Source of the DNA: Verrucomicrobiaceae bacterium UBA2429
Lineage (GTDB): Bacteria > Verrucomicrobiota > Verrucomicrobiia > Verrucomicrobiales > Verrucomicrobiaceae
DNA: 35,945 bases
NCBI GenBank assembly: GCA_002343505.1
Contig: DDQZ01000097.1
Span: forward strand, 1-35,945
Direction: 5' to 3'
Part shown: positions 1 to 7,892 of the stretch, one piece after another
How the letters are laid out: the number at the start of each line of letters is the position of its first letter
How positions within the stretch are numbered: the first letter of the stretch is position 1
Notes under the pieces: model-generated
The model's input: the letters and a program-made list of their open reading frames with translations, nothing else
What the model was told of the DNA's origin: nothing
The model's database searches: none
Translations under genes and position numbers: made by a program

Positions 1-171
1 CTTGATCGTGATGCCGCGCTCGCGCTCCAGGTCCATGGAGTCCAGGAGCTGATCCTGCTGCTGACGCTCGGTAATGGTCTTGGTGAACTCAAGGAGCCGG
101 TCTGAGAGCGTGGTCTTCCCGTGATCAATGTGGGCGATGATGGAGAAGTTGCGTGTGCGGGCGATGGACAT
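1..171 (-). CDS. lepA: Elongation factor 4 (LepA), N-terminal fragment
   Basis: The reverse strand encodes 57 residues from an ATG at 171 to the window edge. The fragment opens with [20 protein letters not shown] and ends in [14 protein letters not shown]. The first part is the G1/P-loop of translational GTPases (AHIDHGKT) and the last part is the start of switch I/G2 (RERGITIK). The wording [13 protein letters not shown] followed by [14 protein letters not shown] is characteristic of LepA rather than EF-G or EF-Tu. LepA is a ribosome-binding GTPase linked to translation and subunit biogenesis. No clear Shine-Dalgarno precedes the ATG. The rest of the gene lies beyond the left edge. The 191 bp to the next gene is GC-rich and should hold divergent promoters, none of which is convincing. 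Confidence 0.93.
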   Translation of the reverse strand, partial: MSIARTRNFSIIAHIDHGKTTLSDRLLEFTKTITERQQQDQLLDSMDLERERGITIK

Positions 172-362
172 CAGGGGGTGTCGGCTGGGGGGCGGAGTGC
201 CTAACCCTGTTTGCGCGGCGGGTCAAGGAAGGGCGGCGCGCCGGACGGCGGCGCATTCTGACTGTCAGCGGGGCGGGCCAGGGAAGCGGTTCTGAAGAAA
301 GAAGACGCATTCCGGTGGATTGAGGCTTGTGTCCTGGCACGGGGTTTTCTAATTTCGATTTT

Positions 363-2099
363 ATGTCATCGAAAAAAGAAGCCTGGGGATCACGTCTCGG
401 AGTCATCATGGCCGTGGCCGGCAGCGCGGTGGGACTGGGGAATTTCCTGCGCTTCCCGGGGCTGGCCGCGCAGTATGGCGGCGGGGCCTTCATGCTGGCC
501 TATGCCATCAGCTTTCTGATCATCGGCCTGCCCATCGGCTGGGCGGAGTGGGCCATGGGCCGTCACGCGGGCGGGCGCGGCTACAATTCCTGCCCCGGCG
601 CGTTCGCCGCCATCGTGCGCCGACCCTGGGCGAAGTATGCGGGCATCATCGGCGTCATCGTGCCGGTGGTCATCTACATGTATTATGTGGTCATCGAGTC
701 CTGGTGCATCGGCTATGCCGTGAACTTTTGGAGCGGCGGCCTGCGGCTGGAAAACTCCGGTCAGACCGTGGCGCGCTTCGCCGAGTTCACCGGCGCGGCG
801 GCGGACGGCTCGGCGATGAGTTTTGACTCCGGCAAGGTGCTGCCCTGGCTGCTGGGCGTGTTCATTCTCAATTTCTGGCTCATTTACAGGGGCATCTCCG
901 GCGGCATCGAGAAAATGTGCAAGATCGCCATGCCCATGCTCATCCTCCTGGCGCTGATTTTGCTGGCGCGCGTGCTGACCCTCGGCGCGCCGGACGCTGC
1001 CCGTCCGAATGACAGCGTGGGCAACGGCCTGGGCTACCTGTGGAATCCAACCAAAGTGATGGTGGTCCACACCGCGCCGGACGCGAAGGACAAACCGCGC
1101 GAGGTGGTGGGCGCGGCGGCCATCGAGGCGGCAAAGACGGAGGTGGCCGCCAGCGGAGGCGCCCTGGCGCTGAGGGAGGCGGGCGTGCTGGATCAACTGC
1201 GCAATCCGCGCCTCTGGCTCGCGGCCGCCGGGCAGATTTTCTTCAGCCTGTCCGTCGGCTTCGGTGTCATCATCGTCTATGCCAGCTACATGAAAAAAAG
1301 CGATGACGTGGTGCTCAGCGGCCTCACCGCCAGCAGCGCCAATGAGTTTTGCGAGGTGGGCCTCGGCGGCCTGATCACTGTGCCGGCGGCGGTGGCTTTT
1401 CTTGGCGTGGCGGGTGTGGCGGGACAGGCAGGCGTGGGCCTCGGCTTCAAAGTGCTGCCGCTGGTGTTCGCGAAGATGCCGGCGGGGGATTTCTTCGGCG
1501 GCGCGTTTTTCTTCATGCTCTTTCTGGCCGCCATCACCAGCTCCATCTCGATGCTCCAGCCCGGCATCGCCTTTGTCGAGGAGGCGCTCGGAGTCGGGCG
1601 CAAGGTGTCCGTCACCCTGCTCGGACTGCTCACCTGCTTTGGCGCGGGTTTCGTCATCTACTTCACCGGCGACCTGAAGGCGCTGGACACTCTGGACTTC
1701 TGGGTGGGCACCTTCCTCATCTTCATGCTGGCAACCATCCAGATCATCGTCTTCGGCTGGGTGTGGGGCATTGACCGCGGCTTCGACGAGCTGCACCAGG
1801 GGGCGGCCATCCAGGTGCCGTGGATATTCCGGCCCGTCATCAAGTGGATCTGCCCGGCCTTCCTGCTCGGCATCTTTGCGCTCTGGTTCATGCAGGAGAT
1901 CCTTGGCATGGATCTGAGTTCGGGCGCGGCGGGTGGCGTCTCGTATTACGTCACCGATCTCTTTGGCGAAAAGGCCAGCCTGCCCGCGCAGCTCAGCGTC
2001 GGCCTGGTCATCGTGATCGCCGTGTTCTTCTCCCTCATGACCTCGCGCGCGCGCGCTTTCCAGCGCGCCGAGCAGGGCCTCGACAAGGACGACGTTTGA
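363..2099 (+). CDS. Sodium-dependent transporter, NSS/SNF (LeuT-type) family
   Basis: A 578-residue polytopic inner-membrane protein of the neurotransmitter:sodium symporter family, expected to import an amino acid or similar solute with Na+. TM1 carries GNFLRFPGLAAQYGGGAFM, closely matching the LeuT substrate/sodium site. TM6 reads FFSLSVGFGVIIVYASYMKK and TM8 reads SSISMLQPGIAFVEE, both close to LeuT. The ATG at 363 (MSSKKEAWGSRLG) is preferred over an in-frame TTG at 327, because family members begin just before this W-SRLG segment. Compared with LeuT there is an extra hydrophilic stretch of about 45 residues (about 235-280, Ala/Lys/Glu-rich) before TM6. Forty-three bases downstream lies a tiny one-TM ORF typical of NSS accessory subunits. 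The substrate cannot be told from sequence alone. Confidence 0.93.
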   Translation: MSSKKEAWGSRLGVIMAVAGSAVGLGNFLRFPGLAAQYGGGAFMLAYAISFLIIGLPIGWAEWAMGRHAGGRGYNSCPGAFAAIVRRPWAKYAGIIGVIVPVVIYMYYVVIESWCIGYAVNFWSGGLRLENSGQTVARFAEFTGAAADGSAMSFDSGKVLPWLLGVFILNFWLIYRGISGGIEKMCKIAMPMLILLALILLARVLTLGAPDAARPNDSVGNGLGYLWNPTKVMVVHTAPDAKDKPREVVGAAAIEAAKTEVAASGGALALREAGVLDQLRNPRLWLAAAGQIFFSLSVGFGVIIVYASYMKKSDDVVLSGLTASSANEFCEVGLGGLITVPAAVAFLGVAGVAGQAGVGLGFKVLPLVFAKMPAGDFFGGAFFFMLFLAAITSSISMLQPGIAFVEEALGVGRKVSVTLLGLLTCFGAGFVIYFTGDLKALDTLDFWVGTFLIFMLATIQIIVFGWVWGIDRGFDELHQGAAIQVPWIFRPVIKWICPAFLLGIFALWFMQEILGMDLSSGAAGGVSYYVTDLFGEKASLPAQLSVGLVIVIAVFFSLMTSRARAFQRAEQGLDKDDV

Positions 2100-2142
2100 C
2101 TCCCCCGCCCCGGAACCCTCAATCCCCAGCCCTCATCATCCC

Positions 2143-2298
2143 ATGACCACCGCCGGCCTCATCGTCATGCTCTGCTCCGTAGGAACTGTCGTCAGCCTCT
2201 TCGGCTGGTGCGTGTGGAAGGTGCTCGGCACTCCCGATGAGGCGGGAAAAATTCACAGCCTGGAATTCGAAACGCCAGATGCGAAGCGCCCGGAATGA
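2143..2298 (+). CDS. Small one-TM protein, putative MetS-like NSS transporter subunit
   Basis: A 51-codon ORF begins at the ATG at 2143 and stops at TGA 2296-2298, 43 bp after the symporter gene and on the same strand. The product starts MTTAGLIVMLCSVGTVVSLF and continues as one hydrophobic helix (residues about 4-28), followed by a short charged tail containing GTPDEAGKIHS and ending in KRPE. Its size, single helix, acidic/polar tail and position fit the MetS family of small subunits described for the Corynebacterium glutamicum MetP/MetS methionine importer. That assignment is inference from architecture and context, because such short proteins have little sequence signal. It is likely co-transcribed and acts with the symporter in the inner membrane. 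Confidence 0.7.
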   Translation: MTTAGLIVMLCSVGTVVSLFGWCVWKVLGTPDEAGKIHSLEFETPDAKRPE

Positions 2299-2430
2299 GG
2301 TGTTTGAGACGGCCTCCGAGGCGGGGCTGAAACTTTTTTCATGAATCTGCGCAAGTTCGCGGGCGGGCGGGCATCTGCGGTGTGAAAGGCGGCCATCCCG
2401 GCCCCAAAAACACTCACACCACACACCGTC

Positions 2431-3417
2431 ATGAAAACACTCGTCACCAAGTCCGCCACCCTCCTCTGCGCCGCCGCCCTCGCCGCCGGCGCGTCATTGA
2501 TCACTCCGCGCACCGCCTCGGCCTTCGGCCAGATCGTCGAAAGCACACGGCCCAAGATCATCCTTGCGAGCCCGAACGCCTCGGCACCGCGCACGGTCAT
2601 CACACTGCGGGGCGAGGCCTTAAACCGCGACAAGGACGGCAATCTCTGGAGAACCCGCGCGCCTTATCAAATCCAGTTCCCAAGCATCATCCCAGGCCAG
2701 TTCGTCAGCGCCGCCTTCACTTTTGTGGACTCAGGGAGTCTGCGGGTGACCATTCCCGCCACCGCCAGATCGGGAAAAATCCGGCTGGTTCAGGCCGACT
2801 ATGTGACGAGCACCGTCCTTACCTTTACCGTCAACAGTCCGCTGCCCGCGCAGGAAAGCCGCCTGAACATCCAAAACAACACGCAGTACAATGTCATCAG
2901 CCTGCGCGTCAATGGTGTGGAGCAGTTCAGCCCCGGAAACGGCATCCCTCCAGGCCTGCTGCAATCAGGCATCCACACTCCCGGCAGCAAGACAGTCGTC
3001 GCTGAGGTCGGCATCAACCCTGGCGAGCCGCTTTTTCATTTCAATTTCAACGCAGTCCTGAGCGCGGGTCGAACCACGACGCTGACCCTCTCACGCATCT
3101 CCCTGCCCCAGCTCATGACCGACGGCAGCGCCAGCCGCGACTGGAATTCGGATGTCCTCTTTGGCAATGACGGCAACTTGTTCGTCCGCACGGTGCGCTT
3201 CTTCAGCGGCGGCACCTACCAGATATTGGAAACCGTGAGAGGACGCAGGCCGGTCGTGGTCGAGAACGGCCGCTACGCCGAGACCACCTGGAGGGACAAC
3301 AGCATCCAGGTCAGCTTCAGTCTCGGCAACCGCCCTGTGGATCTCTTCCACCCCTTCTCCCAGTTCATCTCCAGTGTGGGCCGCGGCAACCAGCGGATCG
3401 TGGTGACCGCGCAGTGA
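2431..3417 (+). CDS. Secreted protein of unknown function
   Basis: The 328-residue product has a clear Sec signal peptide: MKTLVTKSA, a run of Ala/Leu, and a likely AxA cleavage site at TASA|FGQ near residue 32. The mature part is rich in beta-strand-forming residues and has no cysteines. Residues about 40-135 (starting RPKIILASPN, with VITLRGEALN) resemble an IPT/TIG-like beta-sandwich that begins with a PxI..SPN pattern, but this is weak. A second region (about 140-215) has LNIQNNTQYNVISLRVNG, reminiscent of small extracellular beta domains. The last 110 residues, which carry the motif NGRYAETTWRD, match nothing I recognise. A strong terminator follows, so the gene probably stands alone. 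I cannot assign a function. Confidence 0.75.
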   Translation: MKTLVTKSATLLCAAALAAGASLITPRTASAFGQIVESTRPKIILASPNASAPRTVITLRGEALNRDKDGNLWRTRAPYQIQFPSIIPGQFVSAAFTFVDSGSLRVTIPATARSGKIRLVQADYVTSTVLTFTVNSPLPAQESRLNIQNNTQYNVISLRVNGVEQFSPGNGIPPGLLQSGIHTPGSKTVVAEVGINPGEPLFHFNFNAVLSAGRTTTLTLSRISLPQLMTDGSASRDWNSDVLFGNDGNLFVRTVRFFSGGTYQILETVRGRRPVVVENGRYAETTWRDNSIQVSFSLGNRPVDLFHPFSQFISSVGRGNQRIVVTAQ

Positions 3418-3435
3418 GCCGGAGTTCCGCGCCCG

Positions 3436-3464
3436 CCCCCGGTGGCATTGCCGCCGGGGGTTTT
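3436..3464 (+). terminator. Rho-independent terminator after the secreted-protein gene
   Basis: CCCCCGGTGG (3436-3445) pairs with CCGCCGGGGG (3451-3460) as a 10-bp stem with one G-T pair and a 5-nt loop. It is followed by TTTT and a second run of six T at 3469-3474. It sits 18 bp after the stop of the plus-strand gene. The opposite strand has no T-tract, so it should act only on the plus-strand gene. Confidence 0.8.
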
Positions 3465-3472
3465 GCCGTTTT

Positions 3473-4270
3473 TTATTGCGTGGCGAACTTGGTGAGCAGG
3501 CCGCGCTTGCGGGTCATGCGCAGGATGTGGAAGAACAGCGCCCCGGCGGCGGCGAGGTAGCCCGCGTTCAACAGCATGGCCTTGACCAGCAGACCCATGT
3601 CCATGACGCCGCCATCCATGACCTGCCTCATCCCCTCAAACACATAAGTGGCGGGGAAGCACCAGGCGAGGGGCTGCGACCAGGCGGGCATGTCCGCCAC
3701 GGGATAGAAAACCGCCACGATGGGCTGGATGAAAAACGGCACCGCCCACGCCAGCGACTCCGCCGCCTGGCCCCAGCGCAGAATGAGCGCCGTGGAGATC
3801 ATGCCCAGGGACCAGCCGAAGACCATGAGGTTCAGGAAAAAGGGCAGCAGCCACCAGTCCAGAATGAAAATGTCGAACCGGTAGCCCGCCCAGGCCACCA
3901 GTCCCAGCACCGCCACGGTCACAAAAATGCGCAGCATTCCCACGGCAAAGGTGGCCGCCAGATACTCGGTGGTGCGCACCGGAGCCACGAAGACATTGAG
4001 CAGGTTCCGCGTCCACACATCCTCCAGGAAGGAGATGGCCACGCCCTGCTGGGCGCGGAAGAGAATGTCCCACAAGATCATGGCCCCCAGCAGGAAGAGG
4101 ATGAAGCCGCCGAACTCCGTGGTCGTGTTCCTTTGGAGAAAGAGGGTGAGGTTTCCCCAGACGAGCAGGTCCACCAACGGCCAGAAAATCATCTCCACCA
4201 GGCGGATGGGATTGCGTGTGTAAAGAAAGATGTAACGCAGCACAAGGGCCGAGATGACGCGGAGGTTCAT
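3473..4270 (-). CDS. ABC-2 type transporter permease
   Basis: A 265-residue integral membrane protein of the ABC-2 permease family, which exports polysaccharides, drugs or lipids. It begins MNLRVISALVLRYIFLYTRN, an amphipathic cytoplasmic helix as in other ABC-2 permeases, followed by about six hydrophobic segments. The conserved late pattern FPATYVFEGMRQVMDGG is typical of the family. The ATG at 4270 is chosen because upstream in-frame sequence is low-complexity and not family-like, and because it leaves room for the divergent gene at 4415. No ATP-binding subunit is adjacent, so its ATPase must be encoded elsewhere or upstream of this region. The substrate is unknown. Confidence 0.88.
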   Translation of the reverse strand: MNLRVISALVLRYIFLYTRNPIRLVEMIFWPLVDLLVWGNLTLFLQRNTTTEFGGFILFLLGAMILWDILFRAQQGVAISFLEDVWTRNLLNVFVAPVRTTEYLAATFAVGMLRIFVTVAVLGLVAWAGYRFDIFILDWWLLPFFLNLMVFGWSLGMISTALILRWGQAAESLAWAVPFFIQPIVAVFYPVADMPAWSQPLAWCFPATYVFEGMRQVMDGGVMDMGLLVKAMLLNAGYLAAAGALFFHILRMTRKRGLLTKFATQ

Positions 4271-4414
4271 GCGGGAAATGGAAGGCGGCTTCCATAAACG
4301 GCGGAGCACACCGGGCAAAGGCTCATTTTGCCGCGCGGTGGAAAGTCCGCGATCCCGCGCGCAATCCCAAGAAAAAAGCTGCCGTATGCAAGCGTCCATG
4401 CTAGTTCCCCCAGC

Positions 4415-6541
4415 TTGACCTTTCTCAACGCCATCCTTCTCGCGGGCGCATCGGCCTTCCTGATCCCGCTCATCATTCATCTGCTGAACAAGCGGCGCGT
4501 CATCACTGTGCGCTGGGGCGCCATGCACCTGCTGCACGAGGTGGTCCGCCAGCGGAAGCGGCGCATGAAAATCGAGCAATGGCTGCTGCTGGCCGTGCGC
4601 GTCTCCATTCCCATCGTGCTCGCGCTTTGCCTCGCGCGTCCTGTGCTGACCGCGCTGCGCTCCTTCGGCCTGGGCCAGACCTCGCTGGTTATGCTGCTGG
4701 ATGATTCATTTTCCATGCGCGCGCCCTCATCAGGCGGCACGCCCGGGGAGCGCGCGCGTGAGGACATCGCGGGCATTCTGCAGGACCTGCCCGGCGGCTC
4801 GGACGCGCAGGTCGTACTGGCAGGGGGCAATGCGCGGACACTTTTCGAGGATCCCGTGACAGCACTGGAAGAACTGCCGGGGCAGCTCGCGGAGAGCAGC
4901 CGCCTCGCAGGGCCGGTGCGGGTGAACGACGCGCTGCAGGCTGCTGCCGCGGCGCTGGCGAAGTCCCAAAACGCCGCGCGCGAGCTGGCGGTCATCTCCG
5001 ATTTTCAGGCCGCCGACTGGCAGGGTGCCGCGGATGGCGCCGCGCTGCCGGCGCTCGACGCGCTGCTCAAGCAGGAGCCGGCGCCACAGGTGACCTTTTA
5101 CCGCATCCCCTCCGATCTGGCGGAGAACCTCAGCATCGCGAGCGCGGAACTCTCCGCTCTGGTGCTGGCGGAGGGCCAGCCTGCGGGGCTGCGCGCGCGC
5201 ATTGTCAACCACGGCAAAAAGCCCTGGCAGGATGTTGCCGTGCATCTGGAGGCGGATGGCGCGCGCCTGCGCAGCACGCGCGTGTCGCTGCCGGCGGAGG
5301 GCGAGTCCATCGTCAACTTCACCCACGCTTTTGACACCACCGGCGAGCATTCGCTGGCCGTGCGCATCGAGGGCGACAGCTTCCCCGACGACAACGCCTT
5401 TTACTCCGTGGTGCAGGTGCGCGACCAGCTCAACGTGCTGCTTGTGGATGGTGATCCGAGCACGACTCCCCTGGGTGGCGCGGCGGATTTCCTGGAACTG
5501 GCGCTGGCGCCCTACCAATCCGCCAGCGCCTCGCTCAAGGACCTGATCCGCGCGACCAAGGTGGACGCGCGCCGCTTCCGTGAGGAGGACATGCGCGGCA
5601 AGGAAGCGGTCATCCTCGCAGATGTGGAAAGGCTGCAAGGAAACCGCATGGCCGATCTGGACAAGTTTGTGAGCGCGGGCGGCGGCCTCATCGTTTTCGC
5701 CGGGCCGCACTGCGATCTGGAGTGGTACAACCGCGATTTTTTCAAAAAAGGCGAGGGGCTTTTCCCCGCCGCCATCTCCGGGCTCAAGCGCGCGCAAGGG
5801 ATGCCGGCGCGCATCCTTCAGCAACGCCTTACTCATCCGGCAGTGCTTTATTTCAACGACGCTCGCGGCGGAAGGCTGCAAGATGCCGAGTTCCAGTCTT
5901 GGTTCGAACTCGACGCCGGCACGGAGGCAAAGCCCCTGCTCCAACTGGATCAAGGCGTTCCACTCATCGTGGAAAAGCAGCACGGAAGCGGGCGCGTCAT
6001 CGCCATGGCCACGACGGCGGACGCTGAGTGGTCAAACCTGCCCTTGCAGCCGTTTTATGTGCCGCTCATGCAAAGACTGGCCGCGCATCTCGCCACTCAG
6101 AGCACCAGCACAGCCTGGATTCCCGCCGGCACGCCGATGCGACTGACCGTGCCCAGGGAGCTTGCCAGCGCGGAGCACAGCCTGCGCGATCCTGCGGGAC
6201 TGACGAGCACCCTCACACCCATAGTCGAGGGAGGGAACACGATGCTCAAGACTCCACCCCTGGAGACGCCGGGCATCTACCAACTCGTCGCGGGTGGACG
6301 AACCCGCCTCTTCGCGGTGAACCTGGACACGGCGGAGTCTGCCATCACCCCCATGCCCGCGGAAAACGTGCGCCGGATCGCCGAAAGACACGGCGCGGAA
6401 TTCGTCGAGTCCCTCGACGCCTGGCGCAAACTGGACCGCACGCGGCGCTTCGGCAGCGAATTCTGGCAGCCGCTGCTGCTGGCGCTGCTGGGCCTGCTGT
6501 TCTTCGAGGTGCTGCTCCAGCAGCGCATCACGCGCGGGTGA
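4415..6541 (+). CDS. BatA-like membrane protein with VWA and amidotransferase-like regions
   Basis: A 708-residue protein. It starts at a TTG (4415) giving MTFLNAILLAGASAFLIPLI, the expected opening of the BatA N-terminal (aerotolerance regulator) domain. No in-frame ATG fits. Two N-terminal helices (about 4-24 and 52-74) flank a basic cytoplasmic stretch, HLLNKRR to RQRKRRMK. A VWA domain follows with an intact DxSxS MIDAS motif (LDDSFSM near 95). Residues about 340-450 (VLLVDGD, then AGGGLIVFAGPHCD) resemble the class I glutamine amidotransferase-like fold seen in large planctomycete and verrucomicrobial BatA relatives. A final TM helix lies at about 684-702. Such genes usually sit beside MoxR ATPase and DUF58 genes; here it stands alone. 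Its role in envelope integrity is inferred. Confidence 0.82.
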   Translation: MTFLNAILLAGASAFLIPLIIHLLNKRRVITVRWGAMHLLHEVVRQRKRRMKIEQWLLLAVRVSIPIVLALCLARPVLTALRSFGLGQTSLVMLLDDSFSMRAPSSGGTPGERAREDIAGILQDLPGGSDAQVVLAGGNARTLFEDPVTALEELPGQLAESSRLAGPVRVNDALQAAAAALAKSQNAARELAVISDFQAADWQGAADGAALPALDALLKQEPAPQVTFYRIPSDLAENLSIASAELSALVLAEGQPAGLRARIVNHGKKPWQDVAVHLEADGARLRSTRVSLPAEGESIVNFTHAFDTTGEHSLAVRIEGDSFPDDNAFYSVVQVRDQLNVLLVDGDPSTTPLGGAADFLELALAPYQSASASLKDLIRATKVDARRFREEDMRGKEAVILADVERLQGNRMADLDKFVSAGGGLIVFAGPHCDLEWYNRDFFKKGEGLFPAAISGLKRAQGMPARILQQRLTHPAVLYFNDARGGRLQDAEFQSWFELDAGTEAKPLLQLDQGVPLIVEKQHGSGRVIAMATTADAEWSNLPLQPFYVPLMQRLAAHLATQSTSTAWIPAGTPMRLTVPRELASAEHSLRDPAGLTSTLTPIVEGGNTMLKTPPLETPGIYQLVAGGRTRLFAVNLDTAESAITPMPAENVRRIAERHGAEFVESLDAWRKLDRTRRFGSEFWQPLLLALLGLLFFEVLLQQRITRG

Positions 6542-6605
6542 GGCGCGGCTGTTCGCGGCATAGGTTTCACTGGCGGCGGTGCGCGGTCTCTCTATGAGCA
6601 GGCGC

Positions 6606-7793
6606 ATGTCTTTCACACCCCCGCATGTCTTCGAGCAGCCCGCCCCGGCCTTTGATCTCTCCCAGGTGGAGACACCGGCCTTTGTCGTGGACCTGGGGCT
6701 TTTGCAAAAGAACCTGGAGAAGCTCGCGCGCGTGCAGGAGGCGTCGGGCGCGAGCATCCTGCTTGCCTTGAAGGGCTTCTCCATGTTCGCCGCCTTCCCG
6801 CTTGTCCGCCAGTTCCTGCGCGGCTGCTGCGCCAGCGGCATCCACGAGGCGCTGCTGGCGCATGAGGAGTTCGGACGCGAGGTGCATGTCTATGCGCCAG
6901 CGTTCAAGGAGGCTGAGATGCGGGAGATCATCCCCATTGCAGACCACATCAGCTTCAACTCGCCCGCGCAGTGGCGGAAATTCCGCCCCATGCTCGACGC
7001 CGCCCGCGCCGCAGGAAAACGCGCGCCCAGCCCCGGCATCCGCGTGAATCCGGAGCACAGCGAGGTGGAGGTCAGTCTTTATGATCCCTGCTCGCCCGGC
7101 TGCCGCCTCGGCACGCGCGCGGACGCGCTGGAAAACGAGAGCCTCGACGGCTTGGAGGGCCTGCATTTTCATGCCCTGTGCGAGCAGGATTCCGATGTCC
7201 TGGAGCGCACCCTTGCGGCGGTTGAGCGCCGGTTTCCCAGGCTGCTGGAAAAAGTGAAATGGGTGAACATGGGCGGCGGCCATCACATCACGCGCAACGA
7301 CTACGATGTGGAGCGGCTCGTGCGCGTGGTGCGCTGCTTCAAGGAGCGGTGGGGCAAGGAAGTCTATCTGGAACCCGGCGAGGCCGTGGCCCTGAACACA
7401 GGCTGGCTCATCGCCACGGTGATGGACATCGTCCCCACGGACATTCCCACTGCCATCCTCGACACCTCCGCCACCGCGCACATGCCGGACACGCTGGAGA
7501 TGCCCTACCGCCCGCACATCTTGGGCAGTGATGAGCCCGGCAAACTGGCGCACACCTTCCGCCTCGGCGGCCTGACCTGCCTGGCAGGCGATGTCATCGG
7601 CGAGTACAGCTTCCCGGCGCCGCTGGAGCCGGGGCAAAAACTCGTCTTCACCGACATGGCCCATTACACCATGGTGAAGACCACCACCTTCAACGGCGTG
7701 CCGCACCCGGACATCGTCCTGCACGATCCCGCCGCCGGCCTGCGCCTCGTGCGCCGCTTCGGCTACGAGGATTTCAAGCGGCGGCTGTCCTGA
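6606..7793 (+). CDS. nspC: Carboxynorspermidine/carboxyspermidine decarboxylase
   Basis: A PLP-dependent fold-III decarboxylase of 395 residues that converts carboxynorspermidine to norspermidine, or carboxyspermidine to spermidine, the last step of the alternative polyamine route. The family signatures are present: PLP-binding lysine in LLALKGFSMF (Lys56), PGIRVNPEHSEVEV, PGCRLG, HFHALCE, the glycine-rich NMGGGHHIT, EPGEAVALNTGW, and the C-terminal CLAGDV followed by FTDMAHYTMVKTTTFNG. The ATG at 6606 has an AGG five bases upstream and gives the usual length; an ATG at 6594 and a GTG at 6579 are alternatives. The partner carboxynorspermidine dehydrogenase is not adjacent. Whether the product is spermidine or norspermidine cannot be decided here. 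Confidence 0.95.
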   Translation: MSFTPPHVFEQPAPAFDLSQVETPAFVVDLGLLQKNLEKLARVQEASGASILLALKGFSMFAAFPLVRQFLRGCCASGIHEALLAHEEFGREVHVYAPAFKEAEMREIIPIADHISFNSPAQWRKFRPMLDAARAAGKRAPSPGIRVNPEHSEVEVSLYDPCSPGCRLGTRADALENESLDGLEGLHFHALCEQDSDVLERTLAAVERRFPRLLEKVKWVNMGGGHHITRNDYDVERLVRVVRCFKERWGKEVYLEPGEAVALNTGWLIATVMDIVPTDIPTAILDTSATAHMPDTLEMPYRPHILGSDEPGKLAHTFRLGGLTCLAGDVIGEYSFPAPLEPGQKLVFTDMAHYTMVKTTTFNGVPHPDIVLHDPAAGLRLVRRFGYEDFKRRLS

Positions 7794-7861
7794 GGCGCGC
7801 GCCGCCGGGCGCGCCAAACAGAACTTCCGGCTTCCCATCACTGCCGGAATATCATTTATTT
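7794..7861 (+). terminator. Two hairpins after nspC, probable terminator
   Basis: GGCGCGC (7794-7800) and GCGCGCC (7809-7815) form a hairpin directly after the stop codon. A second hairpin, TTCCGGC (7825-7831) with GCCGGAA (7843-7849), is followed by the AT-rich tail TATCATTTATTT. The tail is not a pure T-run, so efficiency is uncertain. Confidence 0.5.
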
Positions 7862-7892
7862 CAGGCTGTGAGTCCCCGCCTCACCCCATGCC

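Noticed and set aside
327..362. Upstream TTG start for the NSS transporter
   Set aside because: The added 12 residues are not family-like and the AGG before the TTG is too close to act as a ribosome site.
390..1796. Long open frame on the strand opposite the NSS transporter (468 codons)
   Set aside because: The composition is His/Gln/Glu/Ala-rich with no domain sense, as expected for the antisense of a GC-rich gene. The plus-strand gene has clear family motifs. Similar frames at 4730-5983, 6567-7841, 10149-11615, 12196-13776, 13906-15054, 27087-28478 and 32621-33643 were rejected for the same reason.
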